Made by a program: the position numbers and the translations under genes. A stretch of 55,401 bases of DNA from Calditerricola satsumensis (GTDB lineage Bacteria; Bacillota; Bacilli; Calditerricolales; Calditerricolaceae): assembly GCF_014646935.1 (NCBI RefSeq), contig NZ_BMOF01000009.1, positions 1 to 55,401 on the forward strand. Reading direction: 5' to 3'. Positions 43,798-53,728 of the stretch are shown here, piece by piece (position 1 is the stretch's first letter; every line of letters begins with the position of its first letter). The notes beneath the pieces are model-generated. The model saw nothing but the letters and a program-made list of their open reading frames with translations. It had not been told where the DNA came from and ran no database searches.

Positions 43798-45102
43798 TCA
43801 CGCCAAATGCGGATAGGCGCGGGTGGAGGGGGCGGCCGCATCGGGTTCCGACACGCGCGCGATGTCGGCCCCGAGGCGGCGAAGCTTGCCCACCAGGTCG
43901 ACGTACCCGCGGTCGATGTGGTGCAAGCCCGTCACTTCCGTCTCGCCGTCGGCCGCCATCCCGGCCAAAACAAGGGCGGCTCCGGCGCGGAGGTCGGTGG
44001 CGCACACCTTCGCCCCGCTGAGGCGCGGCACACCGTCGATAATGGCCGACCGGCCCTCGATCCTGATCTGCGCGTTCATCCGTTTCAATTCTTCCACGTG
44101 CATGAAGCGGTTCTCAAAGACCGTCTCCGTCACCGTGCTGGTCCCTTCCGTTACGGCGAGCAGGGCCATCATCTGGGCCTGCATGTCCGTCGGAAAACCG
44201 GGATACGGCAGCGTTTTCACGTCGACCGGGCGCAAGCGGCCCTCGGCCACGACGCGAATGCCGCCGTCCTCTTCTTCGACGTACACGCCCATCTCCGACA
44301 GCTTCGCCGCCACCGCGCGCACGTGGTCGTAGATGGCGCCTTCGACCAGCACGTTGCCGCGCGTGATGGCCGCCGCGACCATGAACGTTCCCGCCTCGAT
44401 GCGGTCGGGAATCACCGTGTGCGTCGTCCCGTGCAGGGCCTCGACCCCGTCGATGCGGATGGTGCCGGTGCCCGCCCCGCGCACCCGGGCGCCCATGGCG
44501 TTGAGGAAGGTGGCCAGATCGACGATCTCCGGCTCCATGGCCGCATTCTCGATCACCGTCGTGCCTTCGGCCAGCGTAGCCGCCATCATGATGTTCTCCG
44601 TTGCCCCGACGCTGGGCACGTCGAGGTAAATCCGCGTCCCTTTGAGCCGGCCGTGGACGCGCGCCTCGACAAACCCGTGTCCCATCTCGATCGACGCGCC
44701 CATCGCTTCAAAGCCCTTCAAGTGCTGGTCGATGGGGCGGCTGCCGATGGCGCACCCGCCGGGCAGGGCAATCCGCGCGCGACCCAGCCGGGCCAATAGG
44801 GGGCCCATCACCAAAAACGACGCCCGCATCTTGCGCACCAGCTCGTAGGGCGCCTCGTATCCGTCAAGCGACGTCGCGTCGACCACCAGGCGATCGCCGA
44901 AAAACGTCACCTGCGCGCCCAAGTGGCGAAGCACGTCGCTGATCGTGTACACGTCATCGAGGGCCGGCGTTTCGTGAATGACGCTCTTCCCCGTCGTTCC
45001 CAAGATGGTCGCGGCGATGATCGGCAGGACGGCATTTTTCGCGCCATGAATCCGAACGCGACCGGTGAGTCGATTGCCTCCGCGGACGATAATCTTATCC
45101 AA
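43798..45102 (-). CDS. murA: UDP-N-acetylglucosamine 1-carboxyvinyltransferase MurA
   Basis: 434 residues. Start is the TTG at 45102, 8 nt after GGAGGGAAC, giving [20 protein letters not shown]. The PEP-binding cysteine lies in [15 protein letters not shown], and [10 protein letters not shown] and [14 protein letters not shown] are family landmarks. First committed step of peptidoglycan precursor synthesis. Directly downstream of ywmB as in Bacillus murAA. Confidence 0.96.
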   Translation of the reverse strand: MDKIIVRGGNRLTGRVRIHGAKNAVLPIIAATILGTTGKSVIHETPALDDVYTISDVLRHLGAQVTFFGDRLVVDATSLDGYEAPYELVRKMRASFLVMGPLLARLGRARIALPGGCAIGSRPIDQHLKGFEAMGASIEMGHGFVEARVHGRLKGTRIYLDVPSVGATENIMMAATLAEGTTVIENAAMEPEIVDLATFLNAMGARVRGAGTGTIRIDGVEALHGTTHTVIPDRIEAGTFMVAAAITRGNVLVEGAIYDHVRAVAAKLSEMGVYVEEEDGGIRVVAEGRLRPVDVKTLPYPGFPTDMQAQMMALLAVTEGTSTVTETVFENRFMHVEELKRMNAQIRIEGRSAIIDGVPRLSGAKVCATDLRAGAALVLAGMAADGETEVTGLHHIDRGYVDLVGKLRRLGADIARVSEPDAAAPSTRAYPHLA

Positions 45103-45143
45103 ATTTCGTTCCCTCCGCGTCCCGTGATTCTCTTCCCACTTCA

Positions 45144-45896
45144 TTAGTATTCGACGAAGATGAGGGGGGTTCCGACGGTGACCCCCACCCCGCCATCGCC
45201 TTGGGGACGGGAAGCGGCCACCTGAACGTTCATCTCCCCGCCCCCGGTCCGCACACCCCCAAAAAGCAGCGGGCTGGTTCCGGAAACGCTGTACATCGCG
45301 TCGTCCACAGCGGCTTCGACGACCGTTGCCCGCAGCGCACGCAACACGGCCGCCGTCGCCGCCTCGCGGAGGTCGCCCTGCCCCTTCCCCGTCCATTCAC
45401 CGCGCAGCGCGATGTCGAGGTGCGCCGGAAGCCCTTCGGCGGCAAGCCACGCGGACAGGCGCTGCGCGTCGCGGCGCACATCCGCCGCCCGGAGCGCCTG
45501 GCGCGTCCAGTTCACCGTCACCACGCGCGCGCCGCCGGGACCTTCCAGGGCCACGACGTGAACCGTAACGCCCTTCTCCGGCTCGGCCGTGGCACGCAGT
45601 CCCGCCCATTCGTGCCGGACAAGGGGCGTGACGGTCATCCGGGCCGTGGGGATCACCCGCTGCTGAAAGCGCGCCAGCAGCGCTTCCGGACGGTCCGCGC
45701 GCGTTCCAGCGTCCACCTGCCGGTACGCATGCAGCGTCACCTCGCGCGGGGCGACGCCGGCGGATGCGGCCGCGTCCCACAGGCGTTGGACGTTTTCTGT
45801 CCCTCCGGTGTCGCGACCGGCCCACCCGGCCAAGAAAAGCGCCAGGGCCCACCCCATCAGCGCGGCTGTGACGGCTTTCCCCCATGCCTTCCCCAT
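45144..45896 (-). CDS. ywmB: YwmB family protein
   Basis: 250 residues of the TATA-box-binding-like YwmB family (DUF1779). ATG 45896 follows GGGGAGGAGA and starts a signal anchor ([20 protein letters not shown]). Function unknown; recognised mainly by position before murA and by the C-terminal block ([20 protein letters not shown], then [13 protein letters not shown]). Confidence 0.85.
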   Translation of the reverse strand: MGKAWGKAVTAALMGWALALFLAGWAGRDTGGTENVQRLWDAAASAGVAPREVTLHAYRQVDAGTRADRPEALLARFQQRVIPTARMTVTPLVRHEWAGLRATAEPEKGVTVHVVALEGPGGARVVTVNWTRQALRAADVRRDAQRLSAWLAAEGLPAHLDIALRGEWTGKGQGDLREAATAAVLRALRATVVEAAVDDAMYSVSGTSPLLFGGVRTGGGEMNVQVAASRPQGDGGVGVTVGTPLIFVEY

Positions 45897-45975
45897 ACCG
45901 GCTCTCCTCCCCGACCGTTCCACACGTTCGTTATTGTTCAGTGTGGACGGCCGAGCAGGCGCCTATACCCGGGGA

Positions 45976-46200
45976 TCACGAAAAGAGGGTGTGCAACAGG
46001 AGCGACCACCCGAGGTAATCGGCCAAAAACGCGGCCACGTTCGAACCCACGAGGAGCGCCAGAAACACGATGAGCAGCTTGGCCTGGGGGCTGTCCGGAC
46101 GGCGGAGAAACAGATCCCACTTCACCGCTTGCAGGGCCCACCACGCCAGGCCGATGCACGCCAGCGAGAGCACGATGTTCACCAACGCGTTGAGGCCCAT
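45976..46200 (-). CDS. DUF1146 small membrane protein (YwzB-like)
   Basis: 74 residues with two membrane segments (LVNIVLSLACIGLAWWALQA and LLIVFLALLVGSNVAAFLAD). In Bacillus a homologous gene lies between the ATP synthase region and ywmB, fitting this site. ATG 46200 is preceded by GGTGGGG. Role unknown. Confidence 0.85.
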   Translation of the reverse strand: MGLNALVNIVLSLACIGLAWWALQAVKWDLFLRRPDSPQAKLLIVFLALLVGSNVAAFLADYLGWSLLLHTLFS

Positions 46201-46400
46201 GTCGTTCCCCACCGTCCGCCCCCCTTTCGGCCGTTGTCCGCCAAACCAACTCGTCATCTTATTATACCGTAACGCTTTCGAACAGGAAACAAAATTTCAC
46301 CAAACCGTCGGTTTTTCCCGTCCGCGCGTCCGGATGCGCGACAACGCGTGAGCCGCGTCCCAAGGCACCGCCGGCGCGGCCGCTTTCGGCTTCAACCGGG

Positions 46401-46436
46401 AAAAAAGCGGCGTCCTTCCCGGAAGAAGGACGCCGC
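46401..46436 (-). terminator. Terminator of the nuo operon
   Basis: Perfect 12-bp arms GCGGCGTCCTTC/GAAGGACGCCGC with a 6-nt loop, then TTTTTT on the minus strand, 5 nt after the nuoN stop. Confidence 0.93.
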
Positions 46437-46441
46437 CTGCG

Positions 46442-47989
46442 CTAGTCGGTCAGCGGCATAAACATCTCGGCGAAGGCGAAGGTGTGGGCGAGGAGATCGA
46501 GGGCGGGATCGGGCAGAAGGCCCAGCAGCACCGTTCCCGCCGCCGAGAGGGCGATGACCGTCCCCACCGTCGGCGGGACGCGCACGGCCGCGCCGTCCTC
46601 CTCCCCGGTGCGCAAGAACATTTGCCGGATCACGGCAAAGTAATACACGAAGGACACCACGCTGGTCAGGACCATGATCGCCGCCAGCGCATACATCTCG
46701 CGGCCCACGGCGCTGAGGAAGAGGTAGAACTTCCCGATGAATCCGGCGGTAAGGGGCAGCCCGGCCAGCGACAGAAGGAACAGCGTCATCGCCGACGCCA
46801 AAAGGGGCGCGCGGCGAAAGAGGCCGGCAAAGGCGCGCAGGTCTTCCGAGCCGCGCGCGCGGGCGACGAGCTGGATCACGGCAAAGGCGCCCATGGTCAT
46901 GAACAGGTAGGCGACGAGGTAGAACACCATCTGGCTGAACACCATCGGCGTCAGCGCGGCGACGGGCACGAGGAGGTACCCGGCGTGGGCAATGCTCGAG
47001 TAGGCCATCATGCGCTTGACGTTGGTCTGGCGCAGGGCGACGGTGTTGCCGATGATCATCGACGCCGCGGCGACGGCGCCGACGTACGGGCTCAGCTCGG
47101 AGAACAAAAGCGGCGTGCCGTCCAGCGGGTTGGACAAGCCGAGAAACACCGTCAGGAGCAGGCGCAGGAGGAGGGCGAAGCCGGCGGCCTTGGACACGAC
47201 GCCCAAGAAGGCGGTCACCGGCGTCGGCGCGCCCTGGTATACGTCGGGGGCCCACATGTGGAACGGCGCGGCAGCGATCTTGAAGGCCACGCCGACCACG
47301 AGGAGGAAGAAGGCCACGTACACGAGGTAGTCGTTCCCGCTCACGTAGGCGTCGCGAAGGCCCTCCCCGACCGCAAAGAGGTTGGTCGAGCCGGTCAGCC
47401 CGTAGAGGAAGGACATGCCGTAGAGGGTGATCGCCGAGGCGATGCCGCCGTTCACGACATACTTGAAGGCCCCTTCCACCGCCGGCAGGTAGCGCCGGCG
47501 CAGGGCGACGAGGATGTACGACGACAGGACCAACACCTCGAGGCCGACGAACAGCACGATCAGGTCGGCCGCCGAGGCGAGCATCATCGCCCCCAGGAGG
47601 GCCGTGAGGAACAGGTAGAAATACTCGCCGCGGTCGCGGATCGCCTTCGCGCCACCGCTCGCTTCCCCGCCCGGCCCAACGTCGGCCACCGCGAGGAGCA
47701 GGGCAAAGGCCGCGCCGGCCAGGAAGACGAGCTTGAAGGCGTTCGCGAAGTCGTCCACCCGGTACATGTCGTACAGGATGTGCGTCGGCTCGGCGTGCAC
47801 GTTCCGCCACACGAAGAAGGCGGCAACGAGAATGCCGGCCAGCCCCAGCCAGGCCAGCGGGCGGCGGTCGCGGTCAGCGGGCAGGAGCAGGTCGAGAAGC
47901 GCGAGCAGCGTGGCCGCACCGAGGATGACCAGCTCAGGGGCCATCGCGCCCCAGTTCCAGTCGAGCACGTTTTTCATCGCTTCGTCCAT
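46442..47989 (-). CDS. nuoN: NADH-quinone oxidoreductase subunit N
   Basis: 515 residues, about 14 membrane segments, antiporter-like proton-pumping subunit of complex I. KRMMAYSSIAHAGYLLVPVA and the lysines in the broken helices are the expected features. Last gene of the operon. GGAGGGTGAT precedes the ATG at 47989. Confidence 0.95.
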   Translation of the reverse strand: MDEAMKNVLDWNWGAMAPELVILGAATLLALLDLLLPADRDRRPLAWLGLAGILVAAFFVWRNVHAEPTHILYDMYRVDDFANAFKLVFLAGAAFALLLAVADVGPGGEASGGAKAIRDRGEYFYLFLTALLGAMMLASAADLIVLFVGLEVLVLSSYILVALRRRYLPAVEGAFKYVVNGGIASAITLYGMSFLYGLTGSTNLFAVGEGLRDAYVSGNDYLVYVAFFLLVVGVAFKIAAAPFHMWAPDVYQGAPTPVTAFLGVVSKAAGFALLLRLLLTVFLGLSNPLDGTPLLFSELSPYVGAVAAASMIIGNTVALRQTNVKRMMAYSSIAHAGYLLVPVAALTPMVFSQMVFYLVAYLFMTMGAFAVIQLVARARGSEDLRAFAGLFRRAPLLASAMTLFLLSLAGLPLTAGFIGKFYLFLSAVGREMYALAAIMVLTSVVSFVYYFAVIRQMFLRTGEEDGAAVRVPPTVGTVIALSAAGTVLLGLLPDPALDLLAHTFAFAEMFMPLTD

Positions 47990-47995
47990 GGAGCA

Positions 47996-49504
47996 TCACC
48001 CTCCGATCCGCCCGGGCAGGGCTGCGGCCAAGGTTTGCACGGCATGGTGGAGCACATCGCCCAGCACGGCCGGCCAGACGCCAAGGAGCACGATGAAGGC
48101 GAGGAGCACGAGCATCGGCACCACCTCAACGGCGGTGGCGTCGCGCAGCCCGGCCAGATGCTCCGGCGTCGGGCCGAAGGTGGTGCGGAGCACGGCCCGC
48201 AGGAGGTACGCCGCCGCCAGGACGATGCCGAGGGCCCCCACCGCCGCCAGGGCCGGCTGGACGCGGAACAGGCCGAGGAAGGCGAGGAATTCGCTGATAA
48301 ACCCCGACATCCCGGGTAGGCCCAGCGAGGCCATCGCCGCGGCCAGCAGCATGCCCGAGGCGACGGGCATCGACTTGGCCAGGCCGCCCATCTCCGTCAC
48401 CGTCGACGTGCCGGTGCGCTCCCAGATCACGCCGACCAGGAGGAACAGCAGCGCCGAGATGAACCCGTGGGACACCGCCTGGAACACCGCGCCGGTGAAC
48501 CCCGTCGCGTTCATCGCCGCCAGGCCCAGGAGCACGATGCCCATGTGGCTGATGGACGAGTAGGCAAAGACGCGCTTCAGGTCGCGCTGCACCAGGGCGA
48601 GCACCGCGCCGTACAGGACGTTGACCAGTCCCCACACGGCCAAGAGCGTGGCCAGCTTCGCGGCCACCTCCGGGAAAAAGCCGACGCCCATGCGCAACAG
48701 CCCGTAGGCGCCCATCTTCAGCTGGATGCCGGAGTGCAGCATCACCACAGGCGGCGGCGCCTGCACGTGGACGCGGAGCATCCACGTGTGGAACGGAAAG
48801 AGAGGCAGCTTCACCCCGAAGGCAACCACCAGGAGCACGAAGAGGACCAGCGCCAACGTGTCGGACAAGAGGGGCAGCGGCGCCCCCTGAGTGAGCGCCT
48901 TGGCCACGCGGGTGAAGGACAGGTCGCCCACCCGCACGAACAACGTCAGGATGGCCAAGAAGAGCAGCGCCGACCCGACACCGTTGTAGACGAGAAAATG
49001 GAGGGCGGCCTTCTCCCGCTCGAGGTAGCCCCACTTCGAAATGAGGAAGAACATCGGGATCAGCGTCAGCTCGAAGAAGAGGAAGAACAAGAACAGGTTC
49101 TGGCTCGTGAACACGCCGAGCATGCCCACTTCCAGCAGGAGAAAGCAAACGAAGTAGGTTTTCAGGTTCTGGCGGACGTGCACCGACGCCGCCGCCGCCA
49201 TCGCCGTGACGAGGGTCGTCAGCAGGACAAGGGGCAGCGACAGGCCGTCGACGCCCACTTCATAGTCGACGGGAAAGGCCATGTTCCCCACCGGGATGGA
49301 AAACCAGCGCACCTTCTCGGCAAACTGCAGCCCGCCCTCCGGCGCAAAGTTCGCGTACAGCACAAAGGAGAGGGCCAGCGGCACGAGGGTGGCCAGCACG
49401 CCGATGGCGCGAATCAGGGCCGTTTGGCCGCGCGGCACGACAAGCAGGGCCAGAACCCCAACAAGGGGCGAAAAGGTCAAGAGCGTCAGCAGGTGCCCAT
49501 TCAT
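47996..49504 (-). CDS. nuoM: NADH-quinone oxidoreductase subunit M
   Basis: 502 residues, antiporter-like proton-pumping subunit. FFLISKWGYLEREKAALHFL, GVKLPLFPFHTWMLRVHVQA and KRVFAYSSISHMGIVLLGLA are typical of NuoM. ATG overlaps the nuoL stop by four bases. Confidence 0.96.
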   Translation of the reverse strand: MNGHLLTLLTFSPLVGVLALLVVPRGQTALIRAIGVLATLVPLALSFVLYANFAPEGGLQFAEKVRWFSIPVGNMAFPVDYEVGVDGLSLPLVLLTTLVTAMAAAASVHVRQNLKTYFVCFLLLEVGMLGVFTSQNLFLFFLFFELTLIPMFFLISKWGYLEREKAALHFLVYNGVGSALLFLAILTLFVRVGDLSFTRVAKALTQGAPLPLLSDTLALVLFVLLVVAFGVKLPLFPFHTWMLRVHVQAPPPVVMLHSGIQLKMGAYGLLRMGVGFFPEVAAKLATLLAVWGLVNVLYGAVLALVQRDLKRVFAYSSISHMGIVLLGLAAMNATGFTGAVFQAVSHGFISALLFLLVGVIWERTGTSTVTEMGGLAKSMPVASGMLLAAAMASLGLPGMSGFISEFLAFLGLFRVQPALAAVGALGIVLAAAYLLRAVLRTTFGPTPEHLAGLRDATAVEVVPMLVLLAFIVLLGVWPAVLGDVLHHAVQTLAAALPGRIGG

Positions 49505-51357
49505 CGCCAGTACCCTCCCGCCAGCGTCAGCCCGACGACCAAGAGAACGAGTCCGCTCACGGCCACCAGGCCGTAGGTTTGCAACTGCCCGTTCTGCATC
49601 CGCTGCCCGACGCGCCCGACGCCCGCCGTCAGCTTCGCCACGGCGCGCACCAGTCCGTCAACGGCGTAGCGGTCAACGGCGTCCAGTGCCGTTCCAAGGG
49701 CCAGCAGTGGGCGAACCAGCGCCCGATCGTACAGCTCATCCACGTAGTACTTGTGGACGAGCACGCGGTAGAGGCCCGGAAACCGCCCGGCCACCGCCGC
49801 CGGATCGCGGGCGTCGCGCCGGCCGTAATAGAGCCAGGCCACGGCGATGCCGGCCAGCGACACCACCGTGGTGAGGACCATCACCCACAGGGCGTGCTCC
49901 GGCTCAGCCACCGCCGCCGGCAACCCCTGCGTCAGCCAGTCGGAAAAGCCCACCAGCGACACGCCACCGGCGACAACGGACAGCACGGCCAGCACGGCCA
50001 TCGGCCCCGTCATCACCGCCGGCGCCTCGTGGGCGTTGGCGTGGCGGCGCGGCTGGCCCGCGAAGACGAGGAAAAAGAGGCGGAACATGTACAGCGCGGT
50101 GAGGAACGCCGCACTCAGCGCCGCCCAGAACCAGATCGGCGACGCCCCCGACCAGGCCGCCAGCAGGATGGCGTCCTTGGAGAAGAAGCCAGACAGCGGC
50201 GGCACGCCGGCGATGGCCAGGCAGCCGATGAGGAAGAAGGTGCCCGTCGCCTTCATCCGCGCAAAGAGGCCGCCCATTTCGCGGATGTCCTGGGTGTGCA
50301 CGGCGTGGATGACGGCCCCGGCGGCGAGAAACAGAAGCGCCTTGAAGAAGGCGTGGGTCATCAGGTGGAAGATCCCCGCCGCGTAGCCGGCCGCCCCGAG
50401 GGCCAGCATCATGTACCCGAGCTGGCTCACCGTGGAGTAGGCCAGGACGCGCTTGATGTCGGTCTGCACCAGGCCGATGGTGGCGGCAAAGAGGGCCGTG
50501 AACGCGCCCACCCCGGCCACCACATCCAGCGCCGCCGGCGACTGGGCGAAGAGGGGAAACGTCGCCGCCACAAGGTAGACGCCGGCGGCCACCATCGTCG
50601 CCGCGTGGATCAGGGCGCTGACCGGCGTGGGGCCCTCCATCGCATCAGGAAGCCAGGTGTGAAGAGGAAACTGGCCCGACTTGCCCATGGCCCCGAAGAA
50701 GATGAGCAGACAGGCCAGGGTGATCTGCCACGGCGCCAGCGTCCCGTCCTGCGCGGCGCGGAAGACATCGGCGTAGTCGAGGCTGCCCGCCCACCAGAAC
50801 AGGAGGGCGATGCCGATAAACAGCCCGAGGTCGCCGACGCGGGTGACGAGGAAGGCCTTCTTCGCCGCCGCCTTGGCCTCCGGCTTGAAGTACCAGAAGC
50901 CGACGAGCAGGAACGAGCAGACGCCGACCAGCTCCCAGAAAATGTACAGCTGCAGGAAGTTGGGCGACAGCACGAGGCCGAGCATGGAGAAGGTGAAGAG
51001 GGCCAGGTATTGGTAGAACACGGCGATCCGCTCGTCGCCGGCCATGTAGCCGCGGGAGTAGACGTGGACGAGAAAGCTGACCAGCGAGACGATGACGAGC
51101 ATCAGGGCGTTGAGGGGGTTCACCTCAAACCCCATCGTGATCGTCCTCTCGCCAACCGTCAGCCACTCCCACACGCGCGTCGCACCCGCGCCGGGCGCGC
51201 GCATCTCCCACAGCACGGCGAGCGACAGGACGAAGGCGCCGAACGTGGCCACGATGCCGAGGTAGGCCGCACCCGTCCGCAGCCGGCGCCCCACGGCGGT
51301 GATCACCGCGAAGGCGAGCAGCGGGAGAAGCGGGATGAGCCATGCGTTTTGGATCAT
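49501..51357 (-). CDS. nuoL: NADH-quinone oxidoreductase subunit L
   Basis: 618 residues, the largest antiporter-like subunit, with the lateral helix region at the C-terminus. GKSGQFPLHTWLPDAMEGPT, PVSALIHAATMVAAGVYLVA and DIKRVLAYSTVSQLGYMMLA are visible. GAGGTGAT before the ATG overlaps the end of nuoK. Confidence 0.96.
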   Translation of the reverse strand: MIQNAWLIPLLPLLAFAVITAVGRRLRTGAAYLGIVATFGAFVLSLAVLWEMRAPGAGATRVWEWLTVGERTITMGFEVNPLNALMLVIVSLVSFLVHVYSRGYMAGDERIAVFYQYLALFTFSMLGLVLSPNFLQLYIFWELVGVCSFLLVGFWYFKPEAKAAAKKAFLVTRVGDLGLFIGIALLFWWAGSLDYADVFRAAQDGTLAPWQITLACLLIFFGAMGKSGQFPLHTWLPDAMEGPTPVSALIHAATMVAAGVYLVAATFPLFAQSPAALDVVAGVGAFTALFAATIGLVQTDIKRVLAYSTVSQLGYMMLALGAAGYAAGIFHLMTHAFFKALLFLAAGAVIHAVHTQDIREMGGLFARMKATGTFFLIGCLAIAGVPPLSGFFSKDAILLAAWSGASPIWFWAALSAAFLTALYMFRLFFLVFAGQPRRHANAHEAPAVMTGPMAVLAVLSVVAGGVSLVGFSDWLTQGLPAAVAEPEHALWVMVLTTVVSLAGIAVAWLYYGRRDARDPAAVAGRFPGLYRVLVHKYYVDELYDRALVRPLLALGTALDAVDRYAVDGLVRAVAKLTAGVGRVGQRMQNGQLQTYGLVAVSGLVLLVVGLTLAGGYWR

Positions 51358-51361
51358 CGAA

Positions 51362-51673
51362 TCACCTCTTCAAGGTGTCCATTTCGTCCACGTTGACCGT
51401 GGCGCGCCTCCGGTACAGCGCGATGAGGATGGCAATCCCCACCGCCACTTCCGCCGCGGCGACGGTGATGTTGAACAGGGAGAACACCTGTCCCGCGATG
51501 CCGGGCTGGGGTCCGTACTTGGCAAACGCCACCAGGTTCAGGTTGACGGCGTTCAGCATCAGCTCGATGCACAGGAGCACGACGACGGCGTTGCGCTTCG
51601 TCAGCGCGCCGTAGAGCCCGATGCAAAACAAAAAGGCAGCCACCAGCAGGTAGGACGCGAGCGTCACCGTCAC
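51362..51673 (-). CDS. nuoK: NADH-quinone oxidoreductase subunit K
   Basis: 103 residues, three membrane segments, with the conserved glutamates in [14 protein letters not shown] and [20 protein letters not shown] used for proton transfer. The GTG start overlaps the nuoJ stop (GTGA). Confidence 0.96.
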   Translation of the reverse strand: MTVTLASYLLVAAFLFCIGLYGALTKRNAVVVLLCIELMLNAVNLNLVAFAKYGPQPGIAGQVFSLFNITVAAAEVAVGIAILIALYRRRATVNVDEMDTLKR

Positions 51674-52185
51674 GCGTCATCTTCCTCCTTCCGGGCCAGC
51701 ACGATCGCCCCGACCAGGGCGACGAGCAGGAGCACGGAAACGAGCTCAAAGGGGATGACGTACTTCGTAAACAGCGCCTTTCCGATTTCGAGCGTGTTCG
51801 CCTCGGCCAGATGGCCTTCGCCCGCAGGAACCAGGGCGACAATGCCCTTGAACAGCGCGGCGAACAGCGCGAGCACGGCGACAAAGGCGAGGACGCGGTG
51901 CCGCCTCCGCCGGTCGATCTCCTCTTCGTCAACGTCGTGCCGTGTCAGCATGATGCCGAACAGCATGAGGATGGAAACGGCGCCGGCATAGATGAGCACC
52001 TGGGAAAAGGCGACGAACTCCGCCTCCAGCATCACGTACAGGCCGGCCAGGCCGAGGAAGGTGAAGGCTAGGGCGACCACCATGTGCACCACCCGGGTGA
52101 GGCTGAGCATGAACACGGCGCCCCCCAGGGTGACGAGGGAAAGGAGAAAAAAGGCGACGAATTCCCCGCTGATCCCCGCGGTCAC
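51670..52185 (-). CDS. nuoJ: NADH-quinone oxidoreductase subunit J
   Basis: 171 residues, five membrane segments: [20 protein letters not shown] is the hallmark. The GTG at 52185 after GGAGGG overlaps the nuoI stop; the longer frame upstream lies inside nuoI. Confidence 0.94.
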   Translation of the reverse strand: MTAGISGEFVAFFLLSLVTLGGAVFMLSLTRVVHMVVALAFTFLGLAGLYVMLEAEFVAFSQVLIYAGAVSILMLFGIMLTRHDVDEEEIDRRRRHRVLAFVAVLALFAALFKGIVALVPAGEGHLAEANTLEIGKALFTKYVIPFELVSVLLLVALVGAIVLARKEEDDA

Positions 52186-52628
52186 GATTTTTTCCCTCCA
52201 GGCAGGAGATTCGTGCTGTTTTCGCTGCGCACGTTCGTGTTGTTGGCGGCCAGCCACGCGCGGTCTTTAAACAGCTCGTCGCGGCTGTAGACGGCCAGCT
52301 CGAAGTTGTTCGTCATGACGATCGCTTCCGTCGGGCACACCTCGGTGCACAGGTCGCACAGGATGCAGATTTCGAAGTTGATGTCGTAGGTGTCGATCAC
52401 TTTCCCCTTCTTCGTCGGGTCGGGGTGCGGCTTCCCCGTCAGGGTGATGCACTGCGTCGGGCAAATGCGCGCGCACTGGTGGCACACGATGCACTTGTCC
52501 GGATCGAAGTGCTGGATGCCGCGAAAGCGATCGGGCATCTTCACCGGCACGTCCGGATACCGGTACGTCACCTTCTTCTCCGTCAGCCGGCGCAGGGTGT
52601 ATCCCAAGCCTTTGGCCAATCCGAGCAT
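52182..52628 (-). CDS. nuoI: NADH-quinone oxidoreductase subunit I
   Basis: 148 residues with two 4Fe-4S motifs, CIVCHQCARICP and CILCDLCTEVCP, carrying electrons of clusters N6a and N6b toward the quinone site. ATG 52628 follows AAAGGGGGG. A ~92-nt spacer separates it from nuoH; it holds no gene. Confidence 0.95.
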   Translation of the reverse strand: MLGLAKGLGYTLRRLTEKKVTYRYPDVPVKMPDRFRGIQHFDPDKCIVCHQCARICPTQCITLTGKPHPDPTKKGKVIDTYDINFEICILCDLCTEVCPTEAIVMTNNFELAVYSRDELFKDRAWLAANNTNVRSENSTNLLPGGKKS

Positions 52629-52720
52629 GGTCTTCCCCCCCCTTTCGCTGGGCCTTTCCGCCGCGCAACGGCCGCCCGGCACACCGCCATCCGCCTCATG
52701 CCCGGCCACGCGCCGCCCGC

Positions 52721-53728
52721 TTACGCCACCAGCTCCTTCACCAGCGCCGTCACCAGCAGGTTGGCCAGGGCCAGCGGCAGGAGCGCCTTCCAGGCGAAGG
52801 TCATCAGCTGGTCGACGCGCACGCGCGGCATCGTGGCGCGCAGCCAGAACAGGAAGAAGACGCAGAAGGCAAACTTCAGCGCGAACCACACCAGGCCGGG
52901 CACGAAATCGAGGGCCTCGACCGGCGGGTGCCAGCCGCCGAGAAAGAGGATCGTCGCCAGGGCCGACATGGCAAAGACGTAGACGTATTCGGCGAGCATG
53001 AAGAAGGCGAAACGGAAGCCGCTGTACTCGACGTGGTAGCCGGCCACCAGCTCCGACTCGGCTTCGGGCAGGTCGAAGGGCGTGCGGTTCAGCTCGGCGA
53101 TGGCGGCGACGACGAAGACGGCAAAACCGAGGATCTGCTTCAGGAAGAACCAGTTCCAGATGCCCCCGGATTGCGCGGCGACGATCTCCTTCAGGTTCAG
53201 GCTGCCTGCCAGGAGGACCACGCCGATCACCGAGATGACCAGCGGGATCTCGTAGCTGATCATCTGCGCCACGGAACGCATCCCGCCGAGCAGGGCGTAC
53301 TTGTTGTTCGACGCCCAGCCCCCGAGAAGGATGCCCAGCGTGGTGATGCCCGACACGGCCACGTAGTAGAGCAGCCCGACGCCCAGGTCAGCGAAGTGCA
53401 GCGTCTCCGTGAAGGGCAGCACGGCCAGGACAGCAAAGGCCGGCACAAAGGCGATCACCGGCGCCATGACGAACAGCGTCCGGTCGGCCTTGTCGGGAAT
53501 GACGTCTTCCTTCGTGAGCAGCTTCAGCACGTCGGCCACCGACTGCAGGATCCCGTACGGCCCGACGCGGTTGGGGCCGCGGCGCAGCTGGATCCACCCG
53601 ATCACCTTGCGCTCGAAGTAGATGGCCAAGGTGACGAAGAGGAGCACGGTGAGGAGCATGGCCACCGCGGAGGCGAGAAAGACCGCCGCCGTCGTCCAGG
53701 AGAGGGGCTGGGAAAGCCAGTGCGCCAT
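52721..53728 (-). CDS. nuoH: NADH-quinone oxidoreductase subunit H
   Basis: 335 residues, eight membrane segments, forms part of the quinone pocket. ERKVIGWIQLRRGPNRVGPY, LLTKEDVIPDKAD and the PFDLPEAESELVAGYHVEYS loop are diagnostic. ATG overlaps the nuoD stop (TGATG). Confidence 0.96.
   Translation of the reverse strand: MAHWLSQPLSWTTAAVFLASAVAMLLTVLLFVTLAIYFERKVIGWIQLRRGPNRVGPYGILQSVADVLKLLTKEDVIPDKADRTLFVMAPVIAFVPAFAVLAVLPFTETLHFADLGVGLLYYVAVSGITTLGILLGGWASNNKYALLGGMRSVAQMISYEIPLVISVIGVVLLAGSLNLKEIVAAQSGGIWNWFFLKQILGFAVFVVAAIAELNRTPFDLPEAESELVAGYHVEYSGFRFAFFMLAEYVYVFAMSALATILFLGGWHPPVEALDFVPGLVWFALKFAFCVFFLFWLRATMPRVRVDQLMTFAWKALLPLALANLLVTALVKELVA

Noticed and set aside
45103-45396. N-terminal extension of murA up to 45396
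   Set aside because: The extension overlaps the end of ywmB, has non-protein-like composition, and the TTG at 45102 gives the exact conserved MurA start with a good ribosome site.
46484-51396. Plus-strand open frames of ~600 codons opposite nuoN, nuoM and nuoL
   Set aside because: These are shadows of the nuo genes; the composition (His, Arg, Glu, Gln runs) is unlike real proteins and the minus-strand genes are certain.
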